Shown here piece after piece: positions 53,338 to 56,478 of a DNA stretch of 56,478 nucleotides. The notes below the pieces were generated by a model, which did not search any database, was not told where the DNA came from, and worked only from the letters and a program-made list of their open reading frames with translations. Source of the stretch: Verrucomicrobiales bacterium (GTDB taxonomy: Bacteria; Verrucomicrobiota; Verrucomicrobiia; Verrucomicrobiales; DEV007); assembly GCA_029210205.1 (NCBI GenBank), contig JARGOD010000007.1, positions 122 to 56,599 of the forward strand, read 5' to 3'. Position 1 is the stretch's first letter. Each line of letters starts with the position of its first letter. The translations under genes and the position numbers were made by a program.

Positions 53338-54798
53338 CTACGCCATGATCTCCGGAATCGGATCAGCCCCTTCGACCCCAACCAGTTTGTGATCGAGCCC
53401 GCCGAAGAAGAAACTGAGGTCGTTTGGATCAAGCCCCATCAGTGCCAGGATCGTCGCGTGAAGGTTCCTGACATGATAGCGATTTTCAACCGCAGCTGCT
53501 CCCAACTCGTCAGTCTGGCCGACTGAGACGCCACCTTTGGCACCGCCCCCGGCCATCCACATCGTGAAGCCGTAGCTGTTGTGGTCACGCCCTGTTCCGT
53601 ATTCATATTCAGCGGTCGGCTGGCGACCAAATTCACCGCCCCAAACGACAAGTGTGTCTTCAAGCATGCCCCGGCGCTTCAAGTCTTTGAGGAGACCGGC
53701 GATCGGCTTGTCAGTCGCTCCCGCATGCAGATTGTGGTTCTTCTCAAGATCGCCATGGGCGTCCCAATTATGATCATTGTGCGCTCCCCCGGAGTAGATC
53801 TGAATGAAACGTGTCCCCCGCTCAACGAGGCGCCTCGCAAGGAGACACTTTCGACCAAAATCCTCGGTCTCTGTCTGATCGATCCCATAGAGTGACTTCG
53901 TTTCTTCAGGTTCATCATCAAGATCGATTGCCTCAGGGGCCGTCGCCTGCATCCGATAGGCAAGTTCGTAGCTCGCTATCCTCGCCGCAAGATTGGTGTT
54001 ATCGAAGCGTGGCGATAGGTGCTTTGAGTTGAGATGGTTCAGGGAATCAATGAGCATCTTCTGCTCCGAGGCCGGCATCCCATTCACATGATCCAGATTT
54101 AAAATCGGACTTCCCTGCGATCGGAAAACTGTCCCCTGATAACTCGCCGGCATGAATCCTGACGTCCAGTTCTTCGCCCCGGAAATGGGTCCGCCACTTT
54201 GATCTAACATCACCACATAACCAGGAAGGTTCTCGTTCACCGAGCCGAGCCCGTAGTTCACCCAGGAGCCAAGTGAAGGATGGCCACTGATCAATGAGCC
54301 GCTATTCATCATCAAAAGCGCCGAACCATGAATAGGCGAGTCGGCCGTCATTGAGTGAACGAACGAAATGTCGTCGACACAGCTTCCGACATGAGGAAAA
54401 AGATCGGAGACATATTTACCTGACTCCCCGTATTGCTTGAACTTCCACTTCGGCTCGACGATGCGTCCCTCGTTTTTCTTACCTCCCCGGCCGAAGGTTT
54501 TCACCTCGATCGTTTTCCCATCCATGCCGACCATCTTCGGCTTGTAATCGAATGTATCGATATGACTAGGGCCACCATACATGAAGAGAAAAATAACGCT
54601 CTTCGCCTTCCCTTTGTACATCGGCGCCTGCTCGGCGAGAGGATTCATCGCCGATGTCGCGGCGTTTGCCTTATTGAAAAAACCTTCCTGCCCTAACATG
54701 CCCGTCAAAGCGAGAGCGGGAAATCCCCCCCCAACGGTATTCAGGAACTCGCGGCGATTCACGTTCCCGCAGAAATCTGTCGTCTTCTTTCTTTTCAT
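53338..54798 (-). CDS. DUF1501 protein, exported
   Basis: A protein of 486 residues of the DUF1501 family, related to alkaline-phosphatase-like sulfatases and very common in Planctomycetes and Verrucomicrobia. The N-terminus carries a twin-arginine-like signal (NRREFLNTVGGG). Motifs include FLFMYGGPSHIDTFD, HVGSCVDDISFVHSM, IYSGGAHNDHNWD and VVWGGEFGRQPT. The enzyme activity is not known. It starts 2 bases after the stop of the DUF1553 gene, forming the standard two-gene unit of this phylum. Confidence 0.94.
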   Translation of the reverse strand: MKRKKTTDFCGNVNRREFLNTVGGGFPALALTGMLGQEGFFNKANAATSAMNPLAEQAPMYKGKAKSVIFLFMYGGPSHIDTFDYKPKMVGMDGKTIEVKTFGRGGKKNEGRIVEPKWKFKQYGESGKYVSDLFPHVGSCVDDISFVHSMTADSPIHGSALLMMNSGSLISGHPSLGSWVNYGLGSVNENLPGYVVMLDQSGGPISGAKNWTSGFMPASYQGTVFRSQGSPILNLDHVNGMPASEQKMLIDSLNHLNSKHLSPRFDNTNLAARIASYELAYRMQATAPEAIDLDDEPEETKSLYGIDQTETEDFGRKCLLARRLVERGTRFIQIYSGGAHNDHNWDAHGDLEKNHNLHAGATDKPIAGLLKDLKRRGMLEDTLVVWGGEFGRQPTAEYEYGTGRDHNSYGFTMWMAGGGAKGGVSVGQTDELGAAAVENRYHVRNLHATILALMGLDPNDLSFFFGGLDHKLVGVEGADPIPEIMA

Positions 54799-54800
54799 GA

Positions 54801-56478
54801 TCAGTCCAGGTAAATGAATTCGTTTAGATTGAGAGCAAGGAGAGCCACGCGGTTAAGAGCTTCATCAGCCGAAAGCTTCATTTCGCTTTGTAGCGATTCT
54901 TGAAACGTTACGAGGTAGTCCACTTCGTCATCGGTCGCTTTACGCTGCAAGGCCAACTGAAGTCCTGAAGCGATCTGCTCACGGACGTTTCCGCCTGCTT
55001 CACGCATCCGGTCGGCAAAAATGATCGCCTGATCATTCACAAAGCTGGAGTTCAACATTGTTAGTGCCTGCGTCGGAACCGTTGTCGCGAAGCGAACCGC
55101 GCAAGCCGTATCAGTGTCAGCCTGATCGAAGTCTGCGAGCATTTGATAGCGAAGACTCCGCTTCACATGCACGTAGAGTGATCGTCGATAGTGGTCTTCT
55201 TCGTTCTTCGAAATCGGCCAGACCTGCTCCGGCTTCGATGAGGTCGCGAGAACTTCCGGCGGAACCGGAGGAAAGACCCACTCCCCATGGGTCTCTGGAT
55301 TAAGGCTCCCGGTAACTGAGAGCATTGTGTCGCGAAGTTCCTCCGCGGTGAGCCGTCTCATCGAAAACCTCCAGAAGTTGTCGTTCTGCGGATCGGACGC
55401 GAGATTCGCGCTGTTGGGCTCCGAGGACATCTGGTAAGTCTTGCTGTGAAGTATCTGTCGATGCATCTCCTTCATGCTCCATCCCTTCTCGACAAACTGT
55501 CCCGCAAGCCAGTCGAGTAATTCAGGGTGAGTCGGTTTCTCTCCGAGTTGACCAAAGTCAGAGCTACTCGGAACAATCCCTCTTCCGAAATGATGCTGCC
55601 AAATACGATTCACCATGACCCGTGGTGTGATGACATTGTCAGGACTCACGATCCAATTCGCGAGCTGGAGACGACGCCCTGAAGAGACGCGTCCATCTTC
55701 TCTCACCGGAATCGCCTCCACTGGAAGCGGCTCAGAATCACTGCTCGCGAGAACGGCAGGCAGACCGGGATAAACTTCTTCGCCGAAGGCGTGCGCGCTA
55801 CCGCGGAGATGAACATGCATCGCAGGTGCCTTCTCACCTCTCTCAGTAACGACGTTAAGTTGCTCGCCCGGCTTCTTCGTACGCCACTCCGAAATCTCTT
55901 TGAGGGTCGCGGCATATTCACTGACAAGATCGCGACCGAGGCTCTTCTTCACTTCCGCCGCGAAGCGCTTCCCTTTTTTGCCGGAGGCCATTTCCTGAAG
56001 ACCGGCTGTCGATGAAGACGTGCGAAGTGAGAGATCAATATTCTGCCCACCACCTGAGTTACGGCAATGAACCGCAACCACATTCTTGCCCGTCTGAATG
56101 ACACCAAGCGCCTTCTCGTCGAGTTCGATGATTTCGTAGTCGATCGTGTATCCGCCTGCCTCGTAGACGAGATGACCGTTGAGATAGACTTCAACTTCCT
56201 CGTCGTGATAAATCTCAAGAGTGAGCGAATCGGGAATCGCGGAGAGACCAAAGGTCGTTCGCATCCAAATGTTGTCCGTCTTCCACTCAGTATTGATCAC
56301 TGAACGAGGCGGGTTGCCTGCGCCAAAACCGCCCTTTGCTTTGTACCACGACTTGTTGAGGAATCCGATCTCGCTCCAGTCGTCAGTCGGCTTCGTCGTT
56401 GTGTAAAACCACTGAGCCCCCTCACCTCTCGCATCGTCGATGTAGGTGATTGGCTCACTTCCGGCCGGGTCGCTGCCG
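54801..56478 (-). CDS. DUF1553 (PSD1-type) protein, 5' end outside window
   Basis: This frame is open to the right edge and beyond, so the N-terminal part is missing; about 559 codons are visible. A galactose-binding-like domain (about 60-160 of the visible part; MRTTFGLSAIPDS, EVEVYLNGHLVYEA) is followed by DUF1553/PSD1 sequence with NRIWQHHFGRGIV, GEKPTHPELLDWLA, ILHSKTYQMS and RLTAEELRDTML. Full family members usually begin with a cytochrome c domain (PSCyt) and DUF1549. A GTG at 56300 is not the true start. The protein is paired with DUF1501 and is probably exported; a role in polysaccharide or sulfated glycan use is often suggested but not shown. Confidence 0.93.
   Translation of the reverse strand, partial: GSDPAGSEPITYIDDARGEGAQWFYTTTKPTDDWSEIGFLNKSWYKAKGGFGAGNPPRSVINTEWKTDNIWMRTTFGLSAIPDSLTLEIYHDEEVEVYLNGHLVYEAGGYTIDYEIIELDEKALGVIQTGKNVVAVHCRNSGGGQNIDLSLRTSSSTAGLQEMASGKKGKRFAAEVKKSLGRDLVSEYAATLKEISEWRTKKPGEQLNVVTERGEKAPAMHVHLRGSAHAFGEEVYPGLPAVLASSDSEPLPVEAIPVREDGRVSSGRRLQLANWIVSPDNVITPRVMVNRIWQHHFGRGIVPSSSDFGQLGEKPTHPELLDWLAGQFVEKGWSMKEMHRQILHSKTYQMSSEPNSANLASDPQNDNFWRFSMRRLTAEELRDTMLSVTGSLNPETHGEWVFPPVPPEVLATSSKPEQVWPISKNEEDHYRRSLYVHVKRSLRYQMLADFDQADTDTACAVRFATTVPTQALTMLNSSFVNDQAIIFADRMREAGGNVREQIASGLQLALQRKATDDEVDYLVTFQESLQSEMKLSADEALNRVALLALNLNEFIYLD

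Overview
The window looks like the chromosome of a member of Verrucomicrobiota, a relative of Verrucomicrobiales. This is inferred from gene content, not from a marker RNA. The pointers are a DUF1501 protein next to a PSD1-type (DUF1553) protein, a Minf_1886-type gene, a caspase-type protease behind a WD40-like propeller, a Reg_prop hybrid kinase, an orphan prepilin-like protein, and many secreted hydrolases and lipoproteins. Most starts I inspected lack a clear Shine-Dalgarno sequence, and several genes appear to start at TTG or GTG. I see no rRNA, tRNA, CRISPR array, insertion sequence, integrase or phage gene. Coding density is high, and only one gene-free stretch exceeds 300 bases (4116-4420).

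Layout. 1-5.4 kb: a protein with heptapeptide repeats cut by the left edge, an FmdB zinc ribbon, a rhodanese, then a minus-strand run of stand-alone receiver domain, cardiolipin synthase and cysteine desulfurase. After the 305-base gap come a DUF1493-like membrane protein and a secreted SnoaL-like protein. 5.5-12.5 kb: a giant propeller-caspase protein, a PQQ-type propeller and a sialate O-acetylesterase-like enzyme. 12.6-17.1 kb: xylose isomerase, an M50 protease, an M28 peptidase, ParB and an atypical glutaredoxin. 17.2-26.7 kb: polysaccharide deacetylase, Ffh, an RlmI-like methyltransferase, a HIT protein, MgtE, an SGNH hydrolase, a GHL10 hydrolase and a lipoprotein with a duplicated module. 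26.8-34.2 kb: a complete RND efflux operon and a HupE/UreJ-like protein. 34.3-42.2 kb: a Tat-exported Gfo/Idh oxidoreductase, a two-lobed M16 peptidase with a Minf_1886-type partner, a membrane adenylate cyclase, a parvulin and the prepilin-like protein. 42.2-46.6 kb: a 1435-residue one-protein phosphorelay with an operator-like dyad at its promoter. 46.6-56.5 kb: an ABM monooxygenase, a four-helix membrane protein, ybaB, dnaX, photolyase, GT2, a Cys-cluster membrane protein with OsmC, and the DUF1501/DUF1553 pair running off the right edge.

Most of the window is ordinary core and carbohydrate or envelope metabolism, and I found no convincing new multi-gene defence or mobile system. The features most worth a second look are the purely synonymous 21-bp repeat array, the propeller-caspase protein, the receiver domain translationally linked to cardiolipin synthase, the dyad at the hybrid kinase promoter, the CGWS glutaredoxin and the Shine-Dalgarno-poor, pyrimidine-rich start context.
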